From: Irpex lacteus
Lineage: Eukaryota > Basidiomycota > Agaricomycetes > Polyporales > Irpicaceae
Reading direction: 5' to 3'
Assembly (NCBI GenBank): GCA_001986395.2
Contig: MQVO02000006.1
Location: forward strand, 1-64,000
DNA: 64,000 nt
Below are positions 22,901-35,097 of the stretch, one piece after another; within the stretch, counting starts at the first letter, position 1; the number at the start of each line of letters is the position of its first letter. The notes under the pieces are model-generated. The model was given only the letters and a program-made list of their open reading frames with translations, ran no database searches and was not told the DNA's origin. The position numbers were made by a program, and so were the translations under genes.

Positions 22901-25097
22901 CAGGAGAGTCAAAGAAATTGAAATCGTCATCAGTAAACACGCCAAATCCATCGTCCATACTGAACGTATCGCCTCCATCGCCTCCGTCATTGATACCCAT
23001 AGAGAATCCCATGCTGATATCGTAGTTATCCATAGACATTCCCATGAAATCGTTGCTTGACTGATTCCAATTCGTGTCGAAGCCGGAAAATGGGTCAAAC
23101 GAATTAGAATTTGGAGGTTCGGCTGGTACGCTTGACTGAGAATTGTTCGGTGGAGCTGTTTCTTCCTTGACATCGGGTTTCAAAGGTACAGGTGGTTCCG
23201 GCTTTGCGACCTGCACAGCAGTGGAAAGAATCCCACCCGTAGGAAAGGCAAGTTCGACGTGATCGGCCTTCGGAGGCGCAATAGTCTGGATACTCGGCCG
23301 CGGAGCATACTTTGTGGCCGTCAAATCCATAGGGAAATCTTCCACTTTCGGAGGTGGTGTGTCGACCTGCATCTTCCTCGGCGATGAACTTGCAGACTTC
23401 ATAGTAGGAGTCTTCTCTGACGCCTTGATAGTCCCGGAGCCAGCACGCGACATACTGCCACCTTCTCTTTCACGCTTGAGCCTCTCACGCTCCTTCTCGC
23501 GATCCCGTGCAACGGCATCGACGTAGCTGCTCACTTCGCTTGCTACCGTCTTGGTATTCTTGTGTTGGATGGTCAGCGAGCGGAAGGCCCGTAACGAGTC
23601 GGAAGTGTGGGAGCGCGATAGTGATGGCCGAAGCGGACGAGGGGCTACCGTTGCTGACACTCTCGTACTATGTGGTAAAGCGGTTTCCTGTCCTGAGGGA
23701 CCAGATATCGAGCCTCGAGCACTAGACGTGACAGGGGACAGCGTCGCTCGCTCATCCAGAGGGAACGGGGGCGCAAGCACGTTTGATGCTAGTCGGTACG
23801 ATGGGATCTTTGCTGCGGGAACTGGAGGGGACGCAAGGAGCTGAGCGGGTACCAAGGGGAGGAAACTCAGCGGATGCCGGGGATGTGGGGCCGATGAAGT
23901 GGGCACGACACAGAGGCTCGACGGCCATATGATTGGCATTCCCTTGTCCTCGCCATGACGGTTCTGTACTGCCAACCATGCGATGATATACGTGGGCGTG
24001 ACAGGTGAGGAATTGGGATTATGAGTCGCAGTTGAAGAGTGAGGCCGATTGGGTAATTTGGTCGTCGTAGAAGAAGTTTTCCAGTCACCGGCTCCAAGCC
24101 CAGCAAGAGCGAGATCGAATTGAGCAGTGAGGCCACCAACCGGTCCAGTATAGGTATTAAGGTAGTAAGCAGGGATGCCATTTGGTAGAAGCGTGATGGG
24201 TGCTCCTGCGGCTATAGGAGAAGGTATCTCTGTGGGAAGGGGGACCATGTGTGAAGAGCGAAGAATGGGATGCACCACTATTCTGCTGGGGTATAGATGT
24301 AGTTGAAGCTCGCAATAGACCAACGAGCGCTGGCGGATAGCGTGATCCCAGCCGAGGCCCCATTCCGCCGATGTAGTATGCTGAGGACTGAGAAGGATAC
24401 CACGCTTGTAACGAACGGCACCCCGACTGATTCCGCGAGACCTTGCGTCCGTCGAAGATTGCGCCATCTCCTCTATGAGACGATCTTGCACAGCAAGCAT
24501 CAATTCAGCAAAGGGTCGGCGGAGCGGTATGCGAGGAAGAAGGCATGCTGAAGCACAGGAGGGAGATGATCGCTCTTCTGTCACCGCGGATAGGCATGAT
24601 GGACAAGGGGTGAGCTGTATCGAGCATTCGGTTGAACAAGGGTACAGCCCTTCCGGGGTGAAATGGTAAGATTCGGAACCTGCGAGCCAGGGTGAGGTCA
24701 GTTAGTGTCCGTAGAAATCTGAGTAGTACGCACAGACTAATCCCTCAAATATTGGTGCGTCGGGTTGTGATGGTGCATCCGCTGAGCTGATGGCAAACGT
24801 ATACAAGGCGGATGACTGGGAGTCCTGTACAATATGTACGCGTGGCAGTATTGCTCTGGTGACGGGCAGAGACTTGTGCTCCCGCACAAGATTACGTCTT
24901 GCAGTTTCTAGGGCATTGGACGAGTCTGAATTGTTGTGCGATGTGTAGACCCAGCAATGTATGAGAGGGTGCGGCGGCAAACTGATCTCGGAGGCAAGCA
25001 GCGGCGAGTTCAGCGATATCTTCGGTGGCACCTGTGCGAGAGCCAAGAGTCCAGTGCTGTCAGAGAGATATGGGTTTGGATTGTGCTTGCTAGCCAT
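19943..25097 (-). CDS. MED13: Mediator subunit 13 (kinase module)
   Basis: Large scaffold of the Mediator kinase module (Med12, Med13, Cdk8, cyclin C), which controls Mediator access to RNA polymerase II in the nucleus. The N-terminal exon (25097 to about 24735) starts MASKHNPNPYLSDSTGLLAL. A main exon of about 960 codons (24584-21690) holds a proline/serine-rich middle with acidic DDDDAMDEDRS and repeated S/T-P sites. The conserved C-terminal PIWI-like part follows, with APMVFYIVTPTKMMNLASS, ILMHLLPEPLILG and the Med13 end block HYMLHVGYRVSECGKWLFAA. About 1,600 residues with a handful of introns. Two CxxC-like groups (CSTEC, CPSCLS) lie near 24600-24650. The stop is TAA-side at 19943. Identification rests on the C-terminal block; the long low-complexity middle is typical of the family. 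Confidence 0.85.
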
Positions 25098-25517
25098 CGT
25101 AGTACCGTAGAATTGTGGGCGGAGATGCGCAAGGCACGACCCCGCTGGTCATGTACCTGAAAGTGAAAGTGGACGGAATCAAGTTTATCTGAGCGGTATA
25201 TCGCGATGAATAGGAAGACCACTTGTCAAAATTCCAGGAATATTGCTGGGGGTTATCTCATGGCCATCTCTGGCTCTCCAGAGTATGCACTGAGGTTGCG
25301 TGCGAGTATGCTGCGAGACGGGCTGGGCAGCGAGTGAGTGCATTCTGTGCAAGCCTGCCCAAACATTCGCTCATTCACCAGAGCGCCAGCCACGGAGCGC
25401 CCTGTGTCTCAGGTTACATTAGTTTTGATAACCTCCATATTTGGACATGTGCACGCATCATGCGCGACTGGATTCTGGCAGCTGGGTGCTACGCTCTGGT
25501 CGTCCACTACGTTCACG
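25098..25517. other. Divergent promoter of MED13 and the BIG1-like gene
   Basis: About 420 bases between two diverging starts. No TATA box stands out and no further gene is visible. Confidence 0.4.
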
Positions 25518-26542
25518 ATGCATGCTCGGATTATCGTCCTTGCTTCTCTATTCGCGACGTCGCTCGCTTACTCTGACACCAGTCCTTTGATTGCATGGTC
25601 GTCACACAGGTTTGCTTCTCTTAGCTGCATACCATGCCCTGTTTCTAACATATGAGACAGTACAAACGCACTTTCCTCTCTACCGAAGTCAACGAACACG
25701 CTAGATTTCCTCGATGGTCTTCTGGCGAGTGACAATATCTGTGACCATGATGCCGTAGTTTTTGTGGACCAGGCAGGGGTGCGTGCCGTTTCATCACCTT
25801 CCTTCTTGCACTAACCGGATTGTAATAGCTCCATGCATCCGACCTCCGCTCCCTATCGCGTTCGTCCACGCTTGCCCAAAAGCTAAGCAGCGCAGCATCC
25901 ACAATTGAACTTCCATACATGCGGAGAAGTGTGAATAACCCATTTACGAACATTGCGCGCGCGGTCGCAGAGCGCTGTGGTTCAAGGACACTCTCAGTCT
26001 CCTCCGGCGAACTCAGTCCGCATATTACATCCAGCTCCGAGGGAAAGCACGTTGTATGCCTAGGGATGCCCAAGGTGGGAGGCTCTTCCGAGAGCAGGAA
26101 GCAACTTGTTGGGGATTACGGTACGCATCTCACCCTCGTTGTTGCACGCCGTCGCCTCACCTGCGGTCCCGCACCAGAAAACTTGCTCTCCTCGGATCTA
26201 GAGACAATTTCTACTGCATTCCCCAAGCACCTCGTTGTGTACGCAGGGTGGGTATCTTCCCTTGAGGCCCGCCAATCTCCGGCAGACGAGGAGTCAAGCT
26301 CGTTGGAGGACTTGCTCGTTCCACCTCAAGCTAAAGTCGCTGCGAAGGCCGCGCCAAGCGACGGAGGAATTCTGAAGCGGTACCAGCTCCTGACTCCGGG
26401 ATTAATTATCTCCTTGGCCATCGCTTTCTTCGTTCTAGTGCCCATCGTGTTCTTTGGAATCTCGTCGTTGGCCAGCATCCAGTCTCCTGTGAGGCTCGAT
26501 GCTCCGAAGGGCTTCAATGCGGTAGAGAAGAAGAACCAATGA
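25518..26542 (+). CDS. BIG1/Voa1-family ER membrane protein
   Basis: Type I membrane protein of the BIG1 family, required in yeast for cell-wall beta-1,6-glucan and related to the V-ATPase assembly factors Voa1/Ac45. The ATG at 25518 opens a signal peptide (MHARIIVLASLFATSLAYS) followed directly by the family motif DTSPLIAWSS. The lumenal part has VVFVDQAG and LPYMRRS. One C-terminal membrane segment, ITLIISLAIAFFVLVPIVF-like (26398-26470), is followed by GISSLASIQSPVRLDAPKGF and a short cytosolic tail ending KKNQ, a dilysine-type ER retrieval signal candidate. Several introns (the first at about 25610, the second near 25780). About 310 residues. Whether its role is glucan synthesis or V-ATPase assembly cannot be settled here. 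Confidence 0.75.
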
Positions 26543-26991
26543 GAGACCTGCACACGTATGGACGATTAATTCTAGCACAGGTTATCTGTCTCAAGTTCGC
26601 TAATGGCTTACTTAATTATACGGGCAAATAAGCAGCGTGTCACCGCGATCACGAATGAGCTCCTTAGATAATAATCACCGTCTCTCGTGTTGTCGATGAC
26701 ACATATTGACACGCGCGGCTATTACTGGACGATGGGTGTTCCGTAACGGGCAACGTTTTCTCAGCTGTTTTCGCCTGCAGTATAGAACTGCCAGTGTGGG
26801 AATATGTTGCGTTTTATGTATTTCGATCAGTCAGCCAACATGCGGGTAGAAAGGGCCCAGAAATATCCATGCATCATAATGCACGGTATAAAGACCCCTG
26901 AACAGACCTCGACCAACCCACCTCGTCTATTCCCCCTCTTCCACTCATACCCGCCCGCCTACGAGGCTCTCATATCTATTCTATAGCAGTC
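26543..26991. other. Promoter region of the quinone reductase gene with TATA box
   Basis: Contains TATAAAG at 26887-26893, 99 bases before the ATG at 26992, and a pyrimidine-rich leader after about 26920. This layout suits a strongly or inducibly expressed gene. No other gene is seen. Confidence 0.55.
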
Positions 26992-28037
26992 ATGGTGTTC
27001 TGCTTCCCCTGCAAAAGTCTCGGCAAGAACTTCAAGGAGGACAACGAGCCCCCGAAGCCAAAGCCTGAGACGAATGGCAAGAAAGAGGAGGTCAAGCCTG
27101 AGTCCGCTGCCCCTGCCGCAGCAGCACCAGCAGCGGCCGCGACCACAGCAGAGACCAAGGAGGGTCCCAAGGTCGCTATCATCATCTACTCGATGTACGG
27201 TCATATCGCCAGTTGTAAGTCTTTTTCCACTTGTGTTTCAAGCGTAAACAGAGTGCTCACAGCGACCCCTTAACACAACAGTGGCTGAAGCCGTGAAGGG
27301 TGGTGTGGAGAAGTCCGGTGGCAAGGCGACCATCTACCAGTGCGTACAAACATCCGCTTCACACACGTTCCCGCGGACCCATCTGCTCACTATTCATTCT
27401 TTTGTCTACAGGGTGCCTGAGACTCTCTCACAGGACGTCCTGGACAAGCTGCACGCACCTCCCAAGCCCGCATACCCAATCATCACCCCCGAGGATCTCG
27501 TCAAGTTTGACGCATTCCTCCTCGGTATCCCCACGCGTTTCGGAAACTACCCTTATCAATGGAAGGTACGCTTATTCATCTCTTCATGCGGTCCGTGTTC
27601 ACTCAATTGACATTTTTGGTGTTGTTATTCTAGTCTTTCTGGGATGCAACCGGTACACTTTGGGCCCAAGGTGCGCTCGCGGGGCAAGTATGCGTCGGTC
27701 TTTGTGTCCACCGGTAGCCAGGGTGGTGGCCAAGAGACCACGGTATCGTCCGCCATTTCCACTCTCGCCCACCACGGTATCCTCTACGTTCCCTTCGGGT
27801 ACAGCAGAGCGTTCCCTCAGCTCACTAGCTTCGAGTCTGTCCACGGTGGTACGTAAACATATGCTTGTCAAGGTGAATAATACCCTGACCTTTTCATTCC
27901 CTCGCTCAGGCTCGCCTTGGGGTTCTGGTACCATTGCTGGTGCTGATGGCTCTCGTCAACCTTCTGCTCTCGAGCTCGAGATCGGTGGCTTACAGGGCCA
28001 ACAGTTCTACGACACCATCAAGAAGGTCGCTCACTAA
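26992..28037 (+). CDS. NAD(P)H:quinone oxidoreductase, WrbA/Pst2 type, with one frame break
   Basis: Flavodoxin-fold enzyme that reduces quinones by two electrons to avoid radical cycling. An alanine/proline/lysine-rich N-terminal extension of about 60 residues precedes [19 protein letters not shown] (FMN phosphate loop). Then come the WrbA motifs [38 protein letters not shown] and [18 protein letters not shown]. The end is KKVAH at 28037. Four introns. The frame shifts within one exon, at GALAG/KYASVF. The run GGGG at 27681-27684 would keep the frame open with three G. With no intron possible there, this is either a sequencing error or an inactivating insertion. Everything else looks functional. 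Confidence 0.85.
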
Positions 28038-28568
28038 ACCTCTGGACAATCCCATGTTCAATCCAGCGTTGCCAGACGTAGAAAGATATCCACGGTGACA
28101 GTTCTCATGATACCTGCCAAATGACGCTTTTAGCTCCCATCTATACGCCTAATACTCTCTTGCTTAAGCTATGTATACTGTATCGGTAGTCGTATGAAGG
28201 TAGTGTTTCATACGTGTAATGATGACCTTTTCTGCAGTTCGTTTGTTCCGTGGGACGACCGCATTGGGTGCCATAAATAACCAACAGAAGAACTCCTTCG
28301 AAGGATGTTGAACGTCTAGCGTGAGGAGACGAATATGTTTTACCTGTCTTCATCAGGTCTTTCGTTCCGTATCCGAGTTCTTGTACCTGGCGCATCAGCC
28401 CACTGTCAGCACTACTTACGACACAAGCATTATGATTATACAGAGTTGGGGAGATCCATGTGTACTAATACAATGCTATGACAGACTAAATTGTGCATAA
28501 TCTTTACTAAGAGAATAAAAAGGGCCGTCCAGATAAATACTTTCCATCATCTCAGCAGTGCACACCAA
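28038..28568. other. Intergenic, convergent 3' ends
   Basis: AT-rich spacer between the quinone reductase and lipase genes. A minus-strand frame of 84 codons has no domain. Nothing else is seen. Confidence 0.4.
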
Positions 28569-31500
28569 TCACCGGTCCTGATCCTGGCCCTCTCCGTCAT
28601 CCACTTCTTCCTCCTGCGACAGCGAATCAGACCGATCAGCAGTCGCCGCCCACAGCCTACGCGACAATATCGACAAATCATCATCGTCGCTCGAGCTCTC
28701 GCTACTCTGCGCAAACGTCTGTGGCCGCTCATGCCCGCCTTGCGTCCCATCATTGCCGAACACATGCGAGCCACGCTGTCGGATGGACGAGAATGGGGAG
28801 AACGACGCGGTTCGCAAGCGTTGGAAGAATGCGGCTGGGCTCGATGGTTGCGTTGTGGGCTGCTGCTGTGCTGGAGCTGGTTGCAGCTGCTCATGTGAGT
28901 CTCGCTTCCCCTCCTCATCTCGCTCGGGCGGCGGATCGGGTGACGCTCGTCCATAGTCGACTGGTGGAATGTCATCGCCACTGTCGCCATCAGCCGACCC
29001 AGATGTGGGCCAAACGCGACGGGCGGCAAGGGCCCGTCGTACGTCTTGATTAGACCCGTTGGCGGACCTTATGAAGTGTGGACTTTGCGGTACGTGGCTA
29101 TTACGGTTCGAGTGATGTCGTGACGAACGCCCGCTGCGACCTGCCTTGTAGGCGTCTTCAGTGTCTGTGTCGAGGGGCACGGGAGAGTCTTGACTTTGTG
29201 ACAGAGATAGTTGCGGCATAGTCAACTTTGTGTCCGTGATAGGCGTAGGCACTTTGCCCTGTGGTTGAGCTACTGCGGCCTGGTCGATCCTCTCCTGAGC
29301 CCTACTGCGCATGGCCTTACGGATGGCTTGTCTGCCCATGAAGATTTGCCTCTCGAGGCGATACCGGTTTTCAATTATGTGCAGCTGATCAAACAAAGTT
29401 TAGTAACCTACACAGAAAAGAGCTTTGCGATTACCATACCTTAGGCCACGTTACTAATTGACCGACCCGCATCATCCTCTCCAACTCTGGAACATCAGGA
29501 TCGCTCAGGATATTGATCCAATCCTATTCATAGAAAGATAGGCCTTCAGTAACAGGGCATACGGTCGTATCGTGTGATATTTTACCTTGAAACGCGTTCG
29601 CGGCCAAATACTAACGAAGACGATGGAGTCAGCATCCCAGACGTTTGGCCTCAAAGGAGTAAACTTACGTGACAGTACCGTCAAATCGCTGTAAGAACAC
29701 ACTTGACCAATCCTGCCCCAGAATAGTCGGAAGTAAATCGAGGTCACGAATAACCTTTCGAAGAGAACACTGAGTCTCGATCATAGTACACCCCTAAGCT
29801 ATAAAAGTGCGCGTACCTTGAAATTCTTCGTCAACTCAAGCTTCAGCCACTGCTCAGCTGCCGACAGCAAGAAATTCCCACGCCAGCCTGCCATCGAACG
29901 TCAGAACACTACCAGGAGGTTCACATCTCGCTTGATCTCACCTTTCTGCTTTCGACTGGCTACTGGCTTCCCTGCGGAACCTCGTGGAGCAAAGAAAAAC
30001 AAATGAACGTGAGGATTAACTTGGGAAACGACCGGATGTGTGACTATTCGCGAGTGTCAGTCACAAGAAGCGAACGTCTCGTCAAGTGGAACGCACCATT
30101 GAAATAGAGATTAAGGGACTGCACGGGAATGTCGACTCGCAATGATCCATCTTTGAACTTGCTACCCCAGTTCCAAGGAACAAGGGTCCCGTCCCTGAGT
30201 TTCTGCATCAGCACCACAGGATTCAATATCCCAGGTACTGCAGCAGACGCCAACAGAGCACTCCAGATGACTGTATCCGGTGCGTTCAAATAGTTGAGGA
30301 GTTTCGTAGGTCTGAGAAAAAGGTCAGACATGCCTGCACTAGAATGAAGAGGCTAGATGACTCACGAGTGACGATCGGCAGGTATAACCGAGACGTTCAA
30401 AATCCTTCCCGTACGCATATACGCCTCCCGGAAAGTCATGGAACCACGGGTGAAGAACGTTGCCTTCTTCGCCCACTCGACGCTATCAAAACGGGCCCCT
30501 GTCTTCCAGAATCGCTGGAACCAGACCCCGAAAGGATCTTCGCAGGCGGTGATCCTGTTAGCAAGCTCCGGCACGAGAAGCTGCTTGAGTTCTTCGTTGG
30601 TACGTGTGCATACCAGAGCTGCTACGAGCCCGCCTGCAGAGGTGCCAGAGATGACGCGAGGGAGTAGGTCGGCGTCGAGGAATGCTTTGACTACGCCAAA
30701 GTGGTCTACGGGAATGATGTTAGTTTGACAGATTTTACTTACTGGATGGGTACATACAGTAGCCAAAAGTCGCGCCACCAGATAGACACAACGCAGTAGT
30801 CCCCAAGTTGGTATTTGCATTCTTGAAAAACCGCTTCTTCTCTTCGTTCGAGATATCAGGTGAGTTTCTGATGAATTCGATGGCTCTCTCTTGCTCATTG
30901 ACGTATGCTACACGGGATAAGTACAGTGTCGATCGTACTGAAGTAGACTAGCTCACCTTCAATTAAGTCTTTAGTACCATAGAACGTCTTGACCATAACA
31001 ACTTCAGTACATCAAGAATGATGAGAATGATGAAAGGCATTCACCTCGCTATACAACCTGATATGTGGCGTGAGCATTCATACTACACGGCCGCTTGCAG
31101 AGCTGCCACGTACCTGGGAGACTCGACACCAGCGAAGTTCGTCCTGATACACGTTTCAAGCACCCCCAGCAGCCCATGCGCGTCGTTCTTGGCTCTGAGG
31201 TTCTTCAGCGTTCTCAAGACCTATGTACGGCCCGCATTAGGTAAGACAAGCAGCCAAGGAGACGGACTTCTACCCCATGTTAGGAATCACGGGTTCACTA
31301 ACCTTCCGTACGAGCTTCCAGTCGTAATATGAGTCTTCATCGATAGTTTTCCATTCGTCGAAGTGCAAGTACTCGTCTAATGCTAGAGCGGCATCTTTCC
31401 ATTCCTACGGAAGTAAGATCAGATTCGTCGAGGTTCGACTAGGACGGTGGGAGTCACCTGGTAGGTGCGGGCACCACGTAAACGTTTCCTGAGCAGGCCC

Positions 31501-32034
31501 TTACGACCTCTCCCTGTGCGTAGAGCAGCCGCTTAGCATGCGAGGAGCTACATGAAGAGAAGGGACAATATTCACATGCGATCAGCCATTCCTTGGTATT
31601 AACGAGTTGTCTTATAAGGATGTAAAGTCCGAATTCTGCGGCAATAATGAGGAATATTATAGACTGCGGGGAAGTATGTGGGGTATCAACAAACGTGTCG
31701 TTCGTTCACCAGTAGCAACACATACCAGCAACGGCCATCGCACCAATATAAACAGCCACTCCTGCCTCCTACCATCCGCTCCTCGATTACTATTCGTCTT
31801 CTTCCTTCTACAATTCACAAAGATAACGTAAATCCGAGAACGATACAGAAAAGGGACGAACACGCACCTCCGCACTCTCGTATTCACAGGCGCAAAGTCA
31901 GACAACGCAGACACCTTGCGCACACGATGTCCGAACGGCGTCGAAGGCCCAATCATAGGCGACGCAGGACTCGCAAGGTCGTCCAAAGGACCACTAAACT
32001 CGTCTGCCTTCAAAGCCTCCGCGAACGCTTTCAT
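28569..32034 (-). CDS. Patatin-type triacylglycerol lipase, Tgl3/4/5 family
   Basis: Lipid-droplet lipase of the patatin family (DUF3336 plus patatin), which breaks down stored triacylglycerol and may have acyltransferase activity. Start at 32034 (MKAFAEALKADEFSGP). An early hydrophobic segment, SIIFLIIAAEFGLYILI, lies near 31645-31600. The DUF3336 part follows (LDEYLHFDEWKTIDEDSYY; YVNEQERAIEFIRNSPDIS). The oxyanion loop is LSGGATFGYYHFGVV, the nucleophile elbow ISGTSAGG near 30655-30630, and the dyad aspartate lies in KDGSLRVDIP. A long C-terminal low-complexity tail, rich in serine, glutamine and acidic residues, ends GEGQDQDR at 28569. Around 12 introns, with the joined catalytic domain open. 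About 870-900 residues. Plus-strand frames inside it are shadows. Confidence 0.88.
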
Positions 32035-32439
32035 GTGGCTGTATTACACATAAGCAGGCATGTCAGGGCGATCATACACTGTGTCATTAGTGTCGAGCGT
32101 ACCTCTCGTCGACATAGTCGATATCCAGAGCTGAAACATAACTTCGTGGTGTCCTGGACGTCGCCGAGGACGACTGGCCAGAAGCCATGGAATATGGAGA
32201 TGGAGGTCGAGTTGAGAGTTATGTTGCTGCATGCTGTGGGGCAATCGGCGGACAGGAAATCCGGTCCACGTAGGCGCGCTTTGGGGATCTCGTCATCAGT
32301 GGACTCTGATCTGATCTGAGATCGGGACGTACTCCAGTCGAACCGTGACCGTGACACTAGCCGCAGGCTCTCTGTATACGTATATTGTATTGTCTTTCGT
32401 GGTAAGTCACCTTCTCGTTGGCCATAACGTGACTGGCAT

Positions 32440-33110
32440 CTACAAATCACAACTCCTTGTCCTCGGACTATCCGCTGCATGTCTTCATGGTCTCCATGGT
32501 GCTCGGCTCTCGACTTCAATACATGACCGTTATCTCATACTACTATTCTATTCGAAGTCTCCTGTCGTTCAAGCTGCTGATGAGCACCAAACTCAGCTCT
32601 CTCGTCTATGCGACGAGCTTGATTGGCCTCGGTCCCAGCTGTCGTGAGCTCTTTCCGAACCAAGGAGGCAGCAGCAACCGAAAGAGCTAGACTCCGCTAT
32701 CTGCTGTCTTCTTAATGTGGACAAGAGCTGGTGACGTCTGGTTCGAAACCAAGTTCAGTATGTTTTTGCACTTGCAGCTACGCTGGAACTTGAGTCCGAA
32801 TACGCACGCTTCTGGGCCTTCTGCATCTTCGAAGCCTGTGTCGGGGTGTATTACCAAGTTCAGGGCATGCTTCGTGGAACCTTAATTTCAAACGGGCATT
32901 GCGCAACTGTAAGTCTACGTCTCAGCCACTTTGGTATTGCAGTGACGTTCATGAAATATCTCTGTATAGCTCTCAACCCTCTGTTGTGTCCCTCTCAACG
33001 GTCTTAAGCTTCGCAGTCATATCCCTTCTCACCTCGGCGAGTGCTTAGCTCAGCATGCGCTGCTATGCTCGACATATTGTCCATCATGGCCGATAAGAAT
33101 CAAGGTTTCC
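32440..33110 (+). pseudogene. Remnant of an MFSD5-like (molybdate-anion type) MFS transporter
   Basis: Near 32770-32910 a clear fragment reads ESEYARFWAFCIFEACVGVY and ends at a GTAAGT donor. It matches the late helices of MFSD5-like transporters. After the intron, LSTLCCVPLN (about 32970) continues in the same family pattern. The frame must then shift to read VLSFAVISLLTSASA, followed by a TAG, and shift again for SACAAMLDILSIM. The upstream part (32440-32690) has open frames rich in hydrophobic residues that may be the N-terminal half, but I cannot align them with confidence. It lacks a coherent start and is best read as a dead copy. Confidence 0.55.
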
Positions 33111-33715
33111 TCAAAAATCTAGTGACTAATGCTGTTATCTTCAGGTCGTGCGATTGAACGTTCAAGGTTTAAACGAGAGGAGACAATCAGAAATGCTACC
33201 CCCAAGGGCACAATGACTCCTCATGTTACTATCAAACAGCCCCAAGTTTGCTTCATCATAACTCACAGCGTTCTCCAAATAGAATCACGTTCGCGGAGTC
33301 TTTCAAATGTATGTGGCAACACGTTCGCATTGTTAACACGGGCATTAATCTTCTACTTTTCATGAAGACTAGGCACGTTCCTTCTCATGTATCATACTCC
33401 GTGTCGGAGGCACCGAGGCGTTTGAGAGAAGAATTCTTTGTAAGTAGTCGCCTCAGCGGCTGGTGCAAGAATGGAACTCTGTCGGACGTGGCGCGTTATA
33501 CAAAGAGCAACATTCGGTATGTGAATGTCAGTTTTTACCTTTTTGTGATATGTCAGCTGTACGATTGTGGCAAAAGCATGTCAATGCTCTAATACTTCTT
33601 AGCTCTCTTGCACTCTAGTTAATCACATCATATGTGACGAGCACCTTTATCTCGCGCCTTTTGAGCCGCTAAAAACCTGTATAAACCGGATGGATAGCAG
33701 CCGATAATTTTCTAC
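33111..33715. other. Intergenic, upstream of STE14
   Basis: No supported gene. TATAAA at 33680-33685 lies 31 bases before the STE14 ATG and may be its TATA box, though that leaves almost no leader. Confidence 0.35.
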
Positions 33716-34529
33716 ATGACTCACCCGCCACCAAGCCCCGCACCCAGCATAGAAGCGATGTTGGCGAACGTCCTTCACGCTGGACTCATTCTTTTGGCAA
33801 CGGGGTGCTGCAGGAAGACATTCACCTCTCCTAGCACCTCTGCCAGTGATGACGAACAGAAGAAATACAATTCATCGGATCCCATGCTGCTACCGATCTC
33901 GTTGCTAGCCGGCTTGTATCAAGTTGAGTTGTTCCGGTTCTGCTTGGAGTCATCGCGAGACTTTATTGATACTGATAATTCATGTTCAGGTCGTCTTCTA
34001 CGCCTTGAATGTTGTCGAACTGAGATCTGCATTAATCCACGATGCGACCCCTTTCCGGTATCTCGTCAGCCTCTCCATGCATCTTCCGGAAGGCATGTAT
34101 CTGGCGTCCCCAGAACGATCAATCGGGCTTGCCATTATCATTGCTGGTGCTGCATTGCGCATCGTGTGTTATCGACGCATGCAGCAGTATTTCACGTTCC
34201 AACTCGCATTGAGGGACAATCACAAACTCATTACGGATGGCCCATATTCATACGTTCGCCATCCCTCGTACACCAGAGCGTGCGCGGTTTTAGTGGGTAG
34301 TCCTTTGTTCAGCCTCGGCAGGGGATCATGGTCGGCAGAACACGCCCTCCCAGGTCGTTCTCCGTGGTTAATAATAGGCATCCTACATGTCATATTGTCA
34401 GCAGTCATCATACGCGGAGGACTTGCTCGCTGTGATCTGGAAGACGAGGTGCTGAGAAAGCACTTCAAGGACGAGTGGGTACAATGGGCAAAGAAGACTC
34501 CAGATCGCTTAGTTCCTTTTGTGTATTGA
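33716..34529 (+). CDS. STE14: Protein-S-isoprenylcysteine O-methyltransferase
   Basis: ER membrane enzyme that methylates the farnesylated or geranylgeranylated C-terminal cysteine of CaaX proteins such as Ras and mating pheromones. Exon 1 is 33716-33922; exon 2 is 33990-34529. The signature DGPYSYVRHPSYT is followed by RACAVLVG where most members have glycine after the threonine. The C-terminal SAM-binding part reads EDEVLRKHFKDEWVQWAKKTPDRLVPFVY (given here as family block 34441-34526). Five or so hydrophobic segments; about 248 residues, close to yeast Ste14 (239). In mushroom fungi lipopeptide pheromones depend on this step. The glycine-to-arginine change in the motif may lower activity or be species variation. 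Confidence 0.88.
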
Positions 34530-35097
34530 GGTACGCTGGATAGCTCAAGTTGCCTGGAATCGAGAAGCCAGGTATGCCGCCTTTCTCTTGGTAGATGGTC
34601 TATCTCATTGATTTCAATTTACTACGGTGCGGCAGTTCACTGGCTAAGTTACTCCCGGCCTCGCCAATGTCGTCATGTACTACTATATCTCAATGTACTT
34701 TGTAAATTCTCTTGTGTCGTTATACGTCCAACCGATCGCTACGGGTAGATATTGCGTCCGGACGTGAGAGAGGATCTCACCAGAGTCGGATCCCATAGAG
34801 CAGTCGGCCTGAGACTCAAAGATATATTGTAGCCTCAGTAGTACTACACATAGGTTCTCAACCTAAATAACCTGCGCAGATGCGTGGTATATGCGCGACA
34901 ATCTCTCGTACATATGTGTCACAGAAGTGAGGAAGGGTCACACATCGTGACAGCTTCTGAGGCGCCGCTACCATCAGACATGCTTGAGAACAAAACATTG
35001 CCCTCGGCAACCACTATAATGAACCGCCAAAAATCCCAGGAAATTCCAGGACACTCTGGATACATGTAGCTTGGGATTATGAAGCAAGAAAACAAAA
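34530..35097. other. Intergenic between STE14 and the tRNA gene
   Basis: AT-balanced spacer with the STE14 3' end. No gene seen. Confidence 0.4.
35089..35097 (-). terminator. RNA polymerase III terminator
   Basis: Two T4 runs on the minus strand (35097-35094 and 35092-35089) directly follow the tRNA-Ala 3' end, as expected for Pol III termination. Confidence 0.75.

Noticed and set aside
28721..29053. Plus-strand frame over the lipase tail
   Set aside because: It is the antisense of the low-complexity Ser/Gln tail of the lipase gene.
32031..32519. Minus-strand frame of 162 codons upstream of the lipase
   Set aside because: No domain; it overlaps the lipase start, and no initiation or splice signal supports it.
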